In this document: piece after piece, positions 25,741-35,074 of the stretch
Position numbering within the stretch: position 1 is the first letter of the stretch
How the letters are laid out: each line of letters starts with the position of its first letter
NCBI GenBank assembly: GCA_013334925.1
Contig: JAAXWP010000021.1
Span: 1 to 41,150 of the forward strand
DNA length: 41,150 nt
Origin: Chlorobiaceae bacterium
Lineage (GTDB): Bacteria; Bacteroidota; Chlorobiia; Chlorobiales; Chlorobiaceae
Direction of reading: 5' to 3'
Notes under the pieces: generated by a model
Databases searched by the model: none
Seen by the model: only the letters and a program-made list of their open reading frames with translations
Told to the model about the DNA's origin: nothing
Made by a program: the position numbers and the translations under genes

Positions 25741-26655
25741 TCAGGATACAGGGCTGTCGTGGTTGACCAGAAGCATGCTCATCGGCCATGATTCACTGAC
25801 CGCATACCGATCATGGCCAGTGGCGATCCGGGCAATGATGCCGAGTTCCAGTTCGCTGTAGAATTTTCTTGCCGAGGTGAACCCGTCGCCCGTGAAGGAC
25901 GCGATGCCCTGCAGGCTGGCGACGAGCGGCACTCCGGCGAGCAGCAGCATGCTTCTGAGGCCATCGAGACCGATGAAGGCCGTGGCGCCGTGTTCTGCGG
26001 ACCTTGCGATCATCAGGGCGAGCTGTCCGGGAGTGAAATGGTGCAGGCTTTGGGAGATGATCACCAGGTCGATCGAGTTTTTTTCGATTGAGGCGAAATC
26101 GAAGGCGTTCATGACCCTGAACCGAACCGGAAGTTTGCGTTCGGAGGCTGCCCGGTTTCCTTCGTCGATGGTCTCTGGAACAATGTCCGTAGCCGTGATG
26201 TCGATATCGATGCCATGGTGAAGGGCATGTCCGGCAAGGGCGAACGAAAGGCCTCCGGAACCGGCAGCCAGTTCGAGAATCCTGACCGGGCCCTCTCTTC
26301 GTGACGAAGTTTCCCTGATCAGAGGTTCGAGCAGGTCGATCTGGTGGCGGTAGGCGAGCGTCATGTCATTCATCCGGTCCAGTGCCCGGATCAGCGCAAG
26401 TTTTTCCTTGCCGCTGGTCGAGGCTTCATCCATGTGTTCCTGTTCCCGGCTCCGTACCGTCCTGTCGAGGAGTTCATAGAGCAGGAACCCCGGGCCAAGC
26501 TCATTTGATGCCCTGAAGCGCTCTTCCATGAAGCGCTGCATGAAACGGTCGGTGACGGCATCGATTTCCTCGATGCCGGAAACGTGCGGAGGAAATTCAC
26601 CGCTCTTTCGGAGACGGTCGAGCGCGAGATAACCGGCTGTTCTGAGCTGGAGCAT
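25741..26655 (-). CDS. Class I SAM-dependent methyltransferase
   Basis: The 304-residue protein has the SAM-binding motif [17 protein letters not shown] near residue 125, an acidic residue after strand 2 ([10 protein letters not shown]), and the later motif [15 protein letters not shown]. This is the pattern of class I methyltransferases. The first 110 residues are helical and not recognised. The substrate cannot be read from the sequence. A related pattern occurs in ubiquinone/menaquinone-type enzymes, but no substrate evidence supports that. It lies 95 bases upstream of the haem-binding gene on the same strand. Confidence 0.82.
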   Translation of the reverse strand: MLQLRTAGYLALDRLRKSGEFPPHVSGIEEIDAVTDRFMQRFMEERFRASNELGPGFLLYELLDRTVRSREQEHMDEASTSGKEKLALIRALDRMNDMTLAYRHQIDLLEPLIRETSSRREGPVRILELAAGSGGLSFALAGHALHHGIDIDITATDIVPETIDEGNRAASERKLPVRFRVMNAFDFASIEKNSIDLVIISQSLHHFTPGQLALMIARSAEHGATAFIGLDGLRSMLLLAGVPLVASLQGIASFTGDGFTSARKFYSELELGIIARIATGHDRYAVSESWPMSMLLVNHDSPVS

Positions 26656-26749
26656 GATCGTTACAGTTTTGATGGAGCAGGGTGGGGGTTGAAAGTGGTT
26701 ATCAATCCGACCAAAGAAATTCGAAAAGAAATTTCGGAGACTGGCCTGT

Positions 26750-26860
26750 AATTCTGAATGAAGCGAAGCGGAGTGAAGCGGAGTGAAGAATCCATCTTAT
26801 TGAAATAGAGAGAGTTCTGGATTTTTCTCCCGGCAAGTCGGAATCAGAATGACATCAGTA
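26750..26860. repeat. Decayed intergenic repeat in the 402-bp gap before rrf2
   Basis: The gap 26656-27057 holds no gene I can support. It contains a short tandem duplication (GCGGAGTGAA repeated at 26768-26787). This sits within a segment beginning ATTCTGAATGAAGCGAAGCGG and, after about 70 bases, ending CGGAATCAGAATGACATC. Sequences of this kind, where an AGAATGACA motif faces its complement, are common intergenic repeats in bacteria. Further right are AT-rich DNA and the rrf2 promoter. Confidence 0.45.
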
Positions 26861-27009
26861 TCAACCATTATTCCGCCAATGATTGATCCCTTTGGTGGCC
26901 GCACAAACAACAACAACAATATAGCGTCTGCGGTTTTCCTGACGAAAAATCGAAGCCGGCGAGAAGATCCGTATTTTTTTGTGGTACAGGGGAATTTTAT
27001 CGAATCATT

Positions 27010-27045
27010 TTGAATTTTAACTAACTGATACTAAATTGGTATCAG
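27010..27045 (+). promoter_or_regulatory. Promoter and palindromic operator of the rrf2-hcp cluster
   Basis: A perfect inverted repeat CTGATAC-N7-GTATCAG lies at 27025-27045, just 12 bases before the rrf2 ATG. A possible -35 TTGAAT at 27010-27015 and a weak -10 TAAATT at 27032-27037 are 16 bases apart, so the palindrome would straddle the -10 region. The position fits autorepression by the Rrf2 protein encoded immediately downstream, as is usual for IscR/NsrR-type regulators. Confidence 0.6.
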
Positions 27046-27057
27046 AAATTGACAACC

Positions 27058-27504
27058 ATGAAAGTTCTGAACAAACATACCGACTACGCCGTGCGGGCCC
27101 TGATCGCCCTTGGCATGAAACCCGGAAGCAGGATCTCGGCCAAGACCCTGTCCGAGGAGCAGGGAATTCCTTACCAGTTCCTGCGCAGGATCCTGCAGGA
27201 GCTTATCAGGAACGGCCTGGTCTCCTCGAAAGAGGGCGCTGGCGGCGGCGTTGCGCTGGCCAGGGACCCCGATGAGATCAGGGTTCGCGATGTGATCGAA
27301 ATCTTCCAGGGGAGTGTGCAGGTCTCCGAGTGCATGTTCCGCAAACAGCTGTGTTCGAATCGGGCAAACTGTGTGCTGCGTCACGAAATCATGCGTATCG
27401 AGCGCATGGTGAACGACGAGTTCGCAAAGGTGACCGTCGGCAAGCTGATCGCGGACCTGAAGCGGGTGGAAGAGGCGAGGGCCGGAGTGCAGGTTCAGGA
27501 GTAA
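27058..27504 (+). CDS. Rrf2-family iron-sulfur transcriptional regulator
   Basis: The 148-residue protein has an N-terminal winged helix (NKHTDYAVRALIALG ... QGIPYQFLRRILQELIRNGLV ... GAGGGVALARDP) typical of the Rrf2 family. It has three cysteines, Cys92, Cys99 and Cys105, placed like the cluster ligands of IscR and NsrR (C-x6-C-x5-C here). It therefore probably binds a Fe-S cluster and senses NO, oxygen or iron-sulfur status. It heads the cluster rrf2, ferredoxin, TPR, hcp, which makes nitrosative stress the leading idea. ATG 27058 is used; a TTG nine bases upstream is less likely. Confidence 0.9.
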   Translation: MKVLNKHTDYAVRALIALGMKPGSRISAKTLSEEQGIPYQFLRRILQELIRNGLVSSKEGAGGGVALARDPDEIRVRDVIEIFQGSVQVSECMFRKQLCSNRANCVLRHEIMRIERMVNDEFAKVTVGKLIADLKRVEEARAGVQVQE

Positions 27505-27521
27505 CCATAAGGAAACCAGAC

Positions 27522-28397
27522 ATGAAACGGCAGATCATTACCATAGAAGAACGACTTTGTACCGGTTGCGGTGATTGTATACCGGCGTGTCCCGAAGGGG
27601 CGCTTCAGGTGATCGACGCCAAGGCGAGGCTCATCAGCGACCTTTTCTGTGACGGTCTCGGCGCCTGTGTGGGTAAATGCCCGACCGGAGCGATGAGGGT
27701 CGAAACCCGTGAAGCCGAGCCCTACGACGAACGCAGGGTGATGCACGAAAGCATCGTCAAGGCCGGCCCCAATGTGATCGCCGCACACCTTCGCCACCTC
27801 ATGGAGCATGGTGAAAACGGCTATCTGCAGACAGCGCTGGAGTATCTCGAAGAACAGGGAATTCCCAACCCTCTCGAAGCCGACAAGACGAAAGAGCCTC
27901 AGGCACACGCCCATGCCCACCAGCATGGTGGAGGATGCCCGGGCAGCCGCATGATGGACCTCAGGGGGAACGGAAACGCCCAGGCAGCTGTTTCCGCAAC
28001 AACGGCGCCTCCCCAGGGCGAGTTGCGTCAGTGGCCGATCCAGCTGCATCTCGTCACCCCTATCGCGCCTTATTACCAGGGTTCTGATCTGCTTCTTGCC
28101 GCCGACTGCACAGCGTTCGCAGCCGGTGATTTCCACGGGCGGCTGCTCCGTGGCAGAAGCCTGGCTATTGCCTGCCCTAAGCTCGATGTCGAAATGGAAC
28201 GTTACGTCGAAAAACTCACCGCCATGATCGATATGGCAAAAGTCAACACCATCACCGTAGCCATCATGGAGGTGCCCTGCTGTGGCGGTCTGATGGGACT
28301 GGTCTCGAAGGCGCTCGAACGGGCCCATCGCAAGGTGCCGGTCAAGCAGGTGGTCATGAGCGTCAGCGGAGAGATTCTCTCCGAGGAGTGGGTCTGA
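27522..28397 (+). CDS. 4Fe-4S ferredoxin-domain protein next to Hcp
   Basis: The 291-residue protein has a ferredoxin domain at residues 1-60. The first motif is CTGCGDCIPACPEGAL (Cys13, 16, 19, 23); the second is CDGLGACVGKCPTGAM (Cys43, 49, 53). A linker with a His-rich patch, HAHAHQHGGGCPG, follows near residue 127. The C-terminal domain contains two more cysteine sites, IACPKLD and VPCCGGLMG. Proteins of this kind are often encoded next to hybrid-cluster protein and may pass electrons to it. The start has an AAGGA site. The gene begins 17 bases after rrf2, and its stop overlaps the TPR gene. Confidence 0.85.
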   Translation: MKRQIITIEERLCTGCGDCIPACPEGALQVIDAKARLISDLFCDGLGACVGKCPTGAMRVETREAEPYDERRVMHESIVKAGPNVIAAHLRHLMEHGENGYLQTALEYLEEQGIPNPLEADKTKEPQAHAHAHQHGGGCPGSRMMDLRGNGNAQAAVSATTAPPQGELRQWPIQLHLVTPIAPYYQGSDLLLAADCTAFAAGDFHGRLLRGRSLAIACPKLDVEMERYVEKLTAMIDMAKVNTITVAIMEVPCCGGLMGLVSKALERAHRKVPVKQVVMSVSGEILSEEWV

Positions 28398-28828
28398 TGC
28401 TGAAGGATGCGTTAGGTGCCTACAGGGGCTCTGTGAGGGAGATTTCGAAGCTCATCGAGTCGGAACCCGGCAACGCCGATGCCTACTACAGCAGGGCGGG
28501 AGTCCGGGCTGCCGAAGGCGATCAGGAGGGCGCTCTCGGGGATTTCACCATGGCGCTCAAACTGGGCCTGCGTTACCGTGAGAGCATCGTCGCCTACGGT
28601 AACCGGGGACTGATCCGTTTCGAGACCGGCGATTACCAGGGAGCTGCGGACGATTTCAGTGCGGTGATCGACCGCAAGCCCCGCCAGAAGACATTGATGA
28701 GGGCGGCGCTGATGCAGCGTGCTGCCGCTAAAGAGAAACTTGGAGACTGTAACGGGGCTGCTGCCGACCGGCGGTTAGCCGCGCTGCTGTCTCCAGATCG
28801 TGAACAACAAACAAAACAGGGAGAATAA
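28397..28828 (+). CDS. Tetratricopeptide-repeat protein
   Basis: The 143-residue protein has three TPR-like units: residues about 20-52 ([22 protein letters not shown]), 58-90 ([20 protein letters not shown]) and 93-125. This is a scaffold for protein contacts, without any enzymatic motif. The ATG overlaps the stop of the ferredoxin gene (TGATG) and has a GGAG site, which shows coupling. hcp starts five bases after its stop. It may help assemble or partner the Hcp-ferredoxin pair; that is inference from position. Confidence 0.8.
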   Translation: MLKDALGAYRGSVREISKLIESEPGNADAYYSRAGVRAAEGDQEGALGDFTMALKLGLRYRESIVAYGNRGLIRFETGDYQGAADDFSAVIDRKPRQKTLMRAALMQRAAAKEKLGDCNGAAADRRLAALLSPDREQQTKQGE

Positions 28829-28832
28829 TATC

Positions 28833-30461
28833 ATGTCTATGCATTGTGACCAGTGCCAGGAGAGCATCAGGGGAACCGGATGCAACGTCCGTGGCGTTTG
28901 CGGCAAGGATGAGATGACAGCCAAACTTCAGGATACCCTTGTCTATGCCGTCGAGGGAGTAGCGCTCTGCGCAGCCGAGTTTTCGGGCACGCTCGACAGG
29001 AAATACGGCCAGTTCATCAGCGAGTCGCTCTTCGTGACCGTGACCAACACCAACTTCGACGACGACGCCATCGTCGAACGCATCCGCAGGACTCTTGCCC
29101 TTCGCGATGAGATCAAGGCGCTTACCGGAAAAATCCCTGCTCACGATGCGGCGACCTGGACCGGCAACACGAGAGACGAGTTTGTCGTCAAGGCGATGAC
29201 CACCGGTATCGACAGTTTCAGCGAAAATCCGGATCTTCGCTCGCTCAAGAGCCTGATCCTCTATGGTCTCAAGGGTATCGCCGCCTATACGGATCATGCC
29301 GCCGTGCTTGGCTATCATGACGACGATGTCTATGCGTTCTATATCAAGGCTCTTGCCGCCATCACCAGCGACCTGACGGCTGACGAGCTGCTCGCCATCG
29401 TCATGGAGACCGGTGCCGCAGCCGTCAAAGCCATGGCACTGCTCGACAAGGCCAACACGACGACCTACGGCAACCCGGAGATCACCACGGTCAAAACCGG
29501 CGTCGGTACCCGTCCCGGCATCCTGATCTCGGGTCACGATCTTCGCGACATGGAGGACCTGCTCAAGCAGACCGAAGGCACCGGCGTCGATGTCTATACC
29601 CATTGCGAGATGCTGCCGGCACACTACTACCCGGCCTTCAAGAAATACAGCCATTTCGTGGGCAACTACGGCAGCTCCTGGTGGGCACAGGATCGTGAGT
29701 TCGACACCTTCAACGGCCCGATCATCATGACCACCAACTGCATCGTGCCGGTCAGGGAGTCGTATCGCCAGCGCATGTTCACCACCGGCATGGCCGGCTA
29801 CCCTGGCCTGAAACACATACCGGCACGTGAAGAGGGCAAGGAGAAGGATTTCTCGTCGATCATCGAACTGGCCAAAACCTGCCAGCCTCCGATTGAAATC
29901 GAGAATGGCCAGATCGTCGGCGGTTTCGCCCACAGCCAGGTGATCGCCCTTGCCGACAAGGTGGTCGACGCGGTCAAGACCGGTGCGATCAAGCGCTTCG
30001 TGGTCATGGCCGGCTGTGACGGACGCCATGCGACCAGGCAGTATTACACGGATGTCGCCGAGGCACTGCCGAAGGATACGGTCATCCTGACCGCGGGTTG
30101 CGCCAAGTACCGCTACAACAAGCTTCCACTTGGTGATATCGGTGGCATTCCGAGAGTGCTGGATGCCGGTCAGTGCAACGACTCCTACTCGCTGGCCGTG
30201 ATCGCCCTCAAGCTGAAAGAGGTGTTCGGACTCGAAGATATCAACGACCTGCCGATCTCTTTCGATATCGCCTGGTACGAACAGAAGGCGGTTACCGTGC
30301 TGCTCGCCCTGCTGTACCTCGGTGTCAAGGGCATCAGGCTCGGGCCAACACTTCCCGAGTTCCTTACCCCGAACGTCGCGGCGGCTATCGTCGAGAAGTT
30401 CAATCTCAAGCCGATCGGAACGGTCGACGCCGACATCGAGGCGATGATGGCCGGTAACTGA
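28833..30461 (+). CDS. hcp: Hydroxylamine reductase / hybrid-cluster protein
   Basis: Hcp reduces hydroxylamine in vitro and in vivo is linked to NO reduction and protein S-nitrosylation. The 542-residue protein begins with the cubane-cluster cysteines Cys5, Cys8, Cys17 and Cys23 in [22 protein letters not shown], written here in two parts: MHCDQCQE and [12 protein letters not shown]. The hybrid-cluster region has [29 protein letters not shown] and [12 protein letters not shown]. The C-terminus contains [11 protein letters not shown]. All ligand motifs of the strict-anaerobe type are present. The gene has a GGGAG site and is followed by a strong terminator, so it ends the rrf2 cluster. Confidence 0.96.
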   Translation: MSMHCDQCQESIRGTGCNVRGVCGKDEMTAKLQDTLVYAVEGVALCAAEFSGTLDRKYGQFISESLFVTVTNTNFDDDAIVERIRRTLALRDEIKALTGKIPAHDAATWTGNTRDEFVVKAMTTGIDSFSENPDLRSLKSLILYGLKGIAAYTDHAAVLGYHDDDVYAFYIKALAAITSDLTADELLAIVMETGAAAVKAMALLDKANTTTYGNPEITTVKTGVGTRPGILISGHDLRDMEDLLKQTEGTGVDVYTHCEMLPAHYYPAFKKYSHFVGNYGSSWWAQDREFDTFNGPIIMTTNCIVPVRESYRQRMFTTGMAGYPGLKHIPAREEGKEKDFSSIIELAKTCQPPIEIENGQIVGGFAHSQVIALADKVVDAVKTGAIKRFVVMAGCDGRHATRQYYTDVAEALPKDTVILTAGCAKYRYNKLPLGDIGGIPRVLDAGQCNDSYSLAVIALKLKEVFGLEDINDLPISFDIAWYEQKAVTVLLALLYLGVKGIRLGPTLPEFLTPNVAAAIVEKFNLKPIGTVDADIEAMMAGN

Positions 30462-30484
30462 TTTTCACTTCCGGACCTTTGTTA

Positions 30485-30528
30485 AAAAGGCTGTCTCAGG
30501 AACAAACCCGAGGCAGCCTTTTCTTTTG
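30485..30528 (+). terminator. Rho-independent terminator after hcp
   Basis: AAAAGGCTGTCTC (30485-30497) pairs with GAGGCAGCCTTTT (30510-30522), apart from one mismatch, around a 12-base loop. It is followed by CTTTTG. It lies 23 bases after the hcp stop and ends that operon. Confidence 0.85.
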
Positions 30529-30570
30529 TGTTCCCGTTTTTCGCCGATAACTCCGCTGTCAATTTTTCCC

Positions 30571-30873
30571 CCTGGGAGCGCCGAGCGCCGAGCGTCATGT
30601 CGCCATACTTGAAGGAGCTTGGCTGGGTTTATTCCCTGGGAGTGCCGAGCGCCTGCTGACGAGCGGCGGCGTCTGTTGTCAGGTATGGTTTATTCTCTGG
30701 GAGCGCCGAGCGCCTGCTCGGCATCTTCACCTTATCGACAGTGCGTTGCGATGCAACTGATGCATTCGTTCTCGTACCGTCAAAAAGGTGCCTTTGAAAA
30801 AGAGATCAGGATAACGTATTGGCACCTCTTCAGTGCCATTGCCGAGCAGGCGCTCGGCACTCCCGGCTCCCAG
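30571..30873. repeat. REP-like palindromic repeats between hcp and the radical SAM gene
   Basis: A motif containing CTGGGAG(C/T)GCCGAGCGCC occurs at 30571-30594, 30634-30667 and 30695-30722, and inverted at 30841-30873. In the third copy it is itself a palindrome, GCCGAGC-GCCT-GCTCGGC (30705-30722). The third and fourth copies face each other across 118 bases, inside which AGGTGCC (30786) and GGCACCT (30821) form a second nested pair. The block fills much of the 698-bp gap 30462-31159. The rest of that gap (30874-31159) holds nothing recognisable apart from a GGAGG ribosome site for the next gene. Confidence 0.8.
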
Positions 30874-31159
30874 CAACCTTACATCAATCTGCTGTTTCCG
30901 AGACACTCTCTGTATTGTTTTCCCGTGACTTAAAGCTCACAACCAACATGGCTGCCAAAGTCTCTGGAAGTTGCCGGTTATTGACGTATATTGCACCCGG
31001 CAACACACCTCTGCATGTGTACGGATTATTGGTGAAGCCGGTTTCCCTCTTTGTCGTCAACGCTCTCTGCAGCCCATTTTCTTTTTTCCCCAGGGCTTGC
31101 TGTTTTTAAGTAGTACCTGTTCAGTAACCATACGTAATTTCAGCCGGAGGCTATCCTTC

Positions 31160-32980
31160 ATGGCTTTCTTCAGGAATATCTGCCTTGTCGAGGCTCCCCA
31201 GGCAGTAATCACACCCTTCCCACGATATATCACAGACTGCATCGGAATCTGCTACCTTGCGGCAGCCGTGGAAGATATAGCCGAGAGTCTGGTCATTCCG
31301 GACAATTATTACAACGACAAGCTGTTTGAAAGCTTTTCGAGCCAGCTGAAAAAGAGACCTGCGGACCTGGTTGCCATCTCCTCGATGACCGGCGGTTTCA
31401 ATCAGGCGGTGAAGCTTGCTGAAATCGCAAAGTCCCATGGCGCATTCGTGGTGATGGGCGGGTTTCACCCGACGGCTTTGCCCGAAGAGGTGCTCGGGCT
31501 CGGCTGCGTCGATCTCATTGCCATCGGCGAAGGCGAGGCGACCTTCAGAGAGCTGGTGCAGAAAGGACCGTCGCGCGATGTGGCCGGACTGGCCTGGCGC
31601 GAAGGGGGCGGCATTGTCTATACCGGCCAGCGGGAGCTGATTTCGGACATCGATTCCATCCGCTTTCCGCTACGCTCGCTCCGGCCTGAACGTTACGGTG
31701 AAAAAGGGACGGACTACACCATCGACACCATCTATACCTCCAGGGGCTGCCCATGGTCCTGCTCGTTCTGTGCCAACGACAAGATGCACCGGCACTGGCG
31801 CGGTCGCAGTCCGGCAAACGTGGTCGATGAGATCGCGACGCTGCACGACCCGAAAAAGAAGAAACTCATCAAGATCTGGGATGCCAATTTCCTGACCAAC
31901 ATCAGCCGGGCCGAGGCCATCTGCGACATGATGATCGAACGGGGACTCACCAATTTCAGGATCGTGACCGAGACCAGGGCAAAGGATATCGTCAGGGCCG
32001 AACGCATTCTGCCGAAGCTGAAGCGAGTCGGACTGAACAAGGTCGGGCTCGGTATCGAAAGCCCGAACCGGAAGACGCTCGAGCTGATGAACAAGAAGAA
32101 CTCGCTCGACGACGTCACCAAAGCCATCGGGCTGCTCGAAAAGTATGGTATCGGTTCCGAGGGGTACTTCGTCATCGGCCACCATTCGGAATCGATCGAA
32201 GATACCATGGCCTATCCGGAGTTCGCCAAATCCCTCGGCCTGAAGCAGTCGCTCTTCATGGCGATGACGCCCTACCCCGGCACGAAGATCTACGAAGAGT
32301 ATCGCAGCGAAGACAACATCACGTCGACGGACTGGGATCTGTACAACAACTTCTCGCCAGTCGTGAAAACCTCCGCGATGGAGACGATCGATCTGGTTCG
32401 CATGATGGCGTACTGCAACGTTGCCTTCTGCAACTACCGCTCCGCCCTGAAAAGGAACAGCGAGCGCTCGATTCTGCTCGTATTCCTCAAGGATATGTTC
32501 CAGTTGCTGTTCCTGTTCCGGGTCAACAAGACGATCGACCGCGCCACGGCGGCCACGCTCGTGTTCGAAGCGTTCGAACGGTACCTCGAAACCAACCCGC
32601 GGATCGAATACACTCCCAAATCCTCTTCACCCGTCCTGAAGCAGCCACTGGTGCTGAGTATCGAACATGCATCGGGAAAACGCATCGACTTTCTCATCCG
32701 GCAGACGGGGGCGCTCCGTTCGATGACGATGAGCAGGGGAAACGGCGACCAGCCGGTTCCCGGTCCGGTGATCCGTATCGACGAAGTCGTCGAGGCGGCA
32801 TGGTCGATCTCGATGGACAGCCTCATGCGACTGCTCTACCGGAACGAACTGATGCGCAACAATCCGGGCCTTACCCGCCGGCAGGCGGTCGCGCTGCTCT
32901 CCGACCGTGACGTCAGGCAGGCAGCAATGAAGGTCGCCAGGCTCTACCGCAGCTGTTTCAGGGAACGGAAAGGCGTTTGA
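31160..32980 (+). CDS. B12-binding domain radical SAM protein
   Basis: The 606-residue protein has an N-terminal cobalamin-binding-like domain (residues 1 to about 145, with [16 protein letters not shown] and IGEGEATF). A radical SAM domain follows, with the 4Fe-4S motif [14 protein letters not shown] near residue 195. The later motifs [18 protein letters not shown] and [15 protein letters not shown] complete the core. The same architecture is used by BchE, by the chlorin methylases BchQ and BchR, and by hopanoid methylases, all relevant to green sulfur bacteria; I cannot assign it to one of them. About 200 C-terminal residues after residue 410 are not part of the usual core. The ATG has a GGAGG site. 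A HAD phosphatase gene and an MFS gene follow on the same strand. Confidence 0.85.
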   Translation: MAFFRNICLVEAPQAVITPFPRYITDCIGICYLAAAVEDIAESLVIPDNYYNDKLFESFSSQLKKRPADLVAISSMTGGFNQAVKLAEIAKSHGAFVVMGGFHPTALPEEVLGLGCVDLIAIGEGEATFRELVQKGPSRDVAGLAWREGGGIVYTGQRELISDIDSIRFPLRSLRPERYGEKGTDYTIDTIYTSRGCPWSCSFCANDKMHRHWRGRSPANVVDEIATLHDPKKKKLIKIWDANFLTNISRAEAICDMMIERGLTNFRIVTETRAKDIVRAERILPKLKRVGLNKVGLGIESPNRKTLELMNKKNSLDDVTKAIGLLEKYGIGSEGYFVIGHHSESIEDTMAYPEFAKSLGLKQSLFMAMTPYPGTKIYEEYRSEDNITSTDWDLYNNFSPVVKTSAMETIDLVRMMAYCNVAFCNYRSALKRNSERSILLVFLKDMFQLLFLFRVNKTIDRATAATLVFEAFERYLETNPRIEYTPKSSSPVLKQPLVLSIEHASGKRIDFLIRQTGALRSMTMSRGNGDQPVPGPVIRIDEVVEAAWSISMDSLMRLLYRNELMRNNPGLTRRQAVALLSDRDVRQAAMKVARLYRSCFRERKGV

Positions 32981-33014
32981 ATGACTATATTTGCCTTCAT
33001 TCAAGGCTTTACCA

Positions 33015-33683
33015 ATGGTTTTTCCGTTCTCTCCGATGATCAAAGCGGTGCTTTGGGACAATGATGGCCTCCTGCTCGACAGCGAAGCGCTGTTTTTCGA
33101 CATGACCAGATCCTTTTTTGCAGAGGCTGGACTGCTTCTCGACGAGGAGTACTGGGGCATCGAATATCTGGGCAACGCAAAACACAGCTGGCAGATCGCC
33201 ACTGAGCTGGGCATGTCGGCAGAGCTTGTCGGGCCGTTGCTCGATCGCCGCAACGCCGCCTTTGTCGAACGCATACGTCAGTCGGTGCCGCTTATGCCCA
33301 AGGTTCGTGAAACCATCGAATCACTTGCTGGCAAGGTGCGCCTGGGCCTGGTGACCGGCAGCCCCCGCGACAAGGTCGAACTGATGCATGGTTCCAACGG
33401 CCTGCTCGAACGCTTCGAAGTGATCGTGACGGATGACGAGGTAACTAACGCCAAGCCCCATCCCGAGCCATACCTCAAGGCGCTCGATCTGCTTGGCCTC
33501 CAGCCGGAGCAGTGCATCGCGGTCGAAGACTCACGGCGCGGGCTCACTTCGGCACATGCTGCCGGCATCAACTGCATCGTCGTGCCGAACAGGCTCACGA
33601 GGATACAGGATTTCGATCTCGCCTACGCCATCGAAGAGGATGTTTCGGGCGTGTTCAAACATCTCGGAGCGGGCAAGGCGTAA
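33015..33683 (+). CDS. HAD-superfamily phosphatase, beta-phosphoglucomutase-like
   Basis: The 222-residue protein has motif I VLWDNDGLLLDSE with nucleophile Asp15 and acid/base Asp17, and an alpha-helical cap. Motif II is LGLVTGSPRDKVE, the lysine is in NAKPHPEPYLKAL, and motif IV is CIAVEDSRRGLTSAHAAG. These are the features of the subfamily that includes beta-phosphoglucomutase and several sugar-phosphate phosphatases. The start is not certain: ATG 33015 follows a weak AAGG, while ATG 33036 (MIKAVLWDNDG) would give the common family start. It lies 34 bases after the radical SAM gene. Confidence 0.85.
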   Translation: MVFPFSPMIKAVLWDNDGLLLDSEALFFDMTRSFFAEAGLLLDEEYWGIEYLGNAKHSWQIATELGMSAELVGPLLDRRNAAFVERIRQSVPLMPKVRETIESLAGKVRLGLVTGSPRDKVELMHGSNGLLERFEVIVTDDEVTNAKPHPEPYLKALDLLGLQPEQCIAVEDSRRGLTSAHAAGINCIVVPNRLTRIQDFDLAYAIEEDVSGVFKHLGAGKA

Positions 33684-33818
33684 CCATAGCCTGCCGGGTG
33701 ACGAGGGGCCGGAAGGAAGTTGCTTGTTTTCAATGCCCGGCAAATCCTATCTTCAGTCAAACAATCTTGTTGCAAAAACTTCCCGGTGGCTGAACCCCGG
33801 GCGTAACCGGAGGAATCT

Positions 33819-35060
33819 GTGCAGGAAAAATCCCACGCAAACATTCGCGACGTCATCAGCCTGCCAGTCATCGTGGCCGCATTGGGCTATTTCGTCGATA
33901 TCTACGACCTCGTTCTCTTCAGCATCGTGCGCGTTCCGAGCCTCAAATCGTTCGGCCTCGACGGCAAGGCGCTGATCGATTACGGCGTTTACCTGCTGAA
34001 CATGCAGATGATCGGCATGCTCTTCGGCGGCATCCTCTGGGGATGGCTCGGCGACAAGAAAGGGCGCCTGAAGATCATGTTCGGCTCTATCCTGATGTAC
34101 TCCCTGGCCAATATCGCCAACGGCATGGTGACCTCGCTGCCGGCCTATGCGCTGTTCCGTTTCATCGCGGGTGTCGGGCTTGCCGGTGAACTCGGTGCCG
34201 GCATCACGCTCGTCTCCGAAGTGCTGCATACCCGCCTGAGGGGATACGGCACCATGCTTGTAGCCTCCATCGGCGTGTCGGGTGCGATCCTGGCCAATTT
34301 CGTGGCTAAAACCTACGACTGGCGCATCTCCTTTTTCATCGGCGGCGCGCTCGGGCTGCTGCTTCTCATCACGCGGATCAGGGTGTCCGAATCGGGCATG
34401 TTCGCCGCGATGGAGTCCAAAGCCTCGATCAGCCGGGGCAACATGCTGGCACTCTTCACCAGCCGCGACAGGTTTTTCCGCTACTTCAACTCGATCATGA
34501 TCGGCGTGCCCATCTGGTTCGTGGTCGGTGTGCTTATCACCTTCTCACCGGAATTCGCCTCATCCTTCCGCATTTCAGGAGAGGTCTCCGCCGGTAACGC
34601 CGTCATGTACTGCTATCTGGGCCTCGTGTTCGGCGACCTGTCGAGCGGCCTTCTCAGCCAGCTGTTCAAAAGCCGCAAGAAGGCGGTGCTGCTGTTCATG
34701 GTGATGACGATCGCGTCGGTTGCCGTCTATTTCAACATGGTCGGGCGAACTCCCGGATTCTTCTACGCAGTCTGTGCGGCGCTCGGATTTTCAGGCGGCT
34801 ACTGGGCCATCTTTGTGACGGTCGCAGCCGAACAGTTCGGCACGAACCTGCGCGCAACCGTCGCCACGACGGTGCCCAATCTGGTCAGGGGCATGGTCGT
34901 TCCGATCACCATGCTGTTCCAGTATACACGTGGCAGGATGGGCCTCGAAGCCGGTGCGCTCGTCGTCGGTACCATCTGCATGGTGCTGGCGCTCATCTCG
35001 CTCTTCGCACTCGAGGAGACGTTTCATAAGGATCTTGACTACTTCGAGGAGTTCCTGTGA
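33819..35060 (+). CDS. Major facilitator superfamily transporter
   Basis: The 413-residue protein has about twelve hydrophobic segments and the MFS loop motif GWLGDKKGRLK between helices 2 and 3, with RFIAGVGLAGELGAG in helix 4. This is close to the sugar/metabolite proton-symporter group. The start is a GTG at 33819 with a strong GGAGG six bases upstream. The preceding 135 bases contain nothing recognisable. The substrate is unknown; the position after the radical SAM and HAD genes may be coincidental. Copy 3 of the 113-bp element begins 14 bases after the stop. Confidence 0.88.
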   Translation: MQEKSHANIRDVISLPVIVAALGYFVDIYDLVLFSIVRVPSLKSFGLDGKALIDYGVYLLNMQMIGMLFGGILWGWLGDKKGRLKIMFGSILMYSLANIANGMVTSLPAYALFRFIAGVGLAGELGAGITLVSEVLHTRLRGYGTMLVASIGVSGAILANFVAKTYDWRISFFIGGALGLLLLITRIRVSESGMFAAMESKASISRGNMLALFTSRDRFFRYFNSIMIGVPIWFVVGVLITFSPEFASSFRISGEVSAGNAVMYCYLGLVFGDLSSGLLSQLFKSRKKAVLLFMVMTIASVAVYFNMVGRTPGFFYAVCAALGFSGGYWAIFVTVAAEQFGTNLRATVATTVPNLVRGMVVPITMLFQYTRGRMGLEAGALVVGTICMVLALISLFALEETFHKDLDYFEEFL

Positions 35061-35074
35061 GGACATCCTGAAAA

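Noticed and set aside
28728-30029. Minus-strand open frame of 433 codons opposite hcp
   Set aside because: hcp is unmistakable on the other strand; the antisense product resembles no protein and follows from the codon bias of hcp.
30619-31109. Small open frames among the palindromes before the radical SAM gene
   Set aside because: They cross the REP-like repeats and have no ribosome site or recognisable protein.
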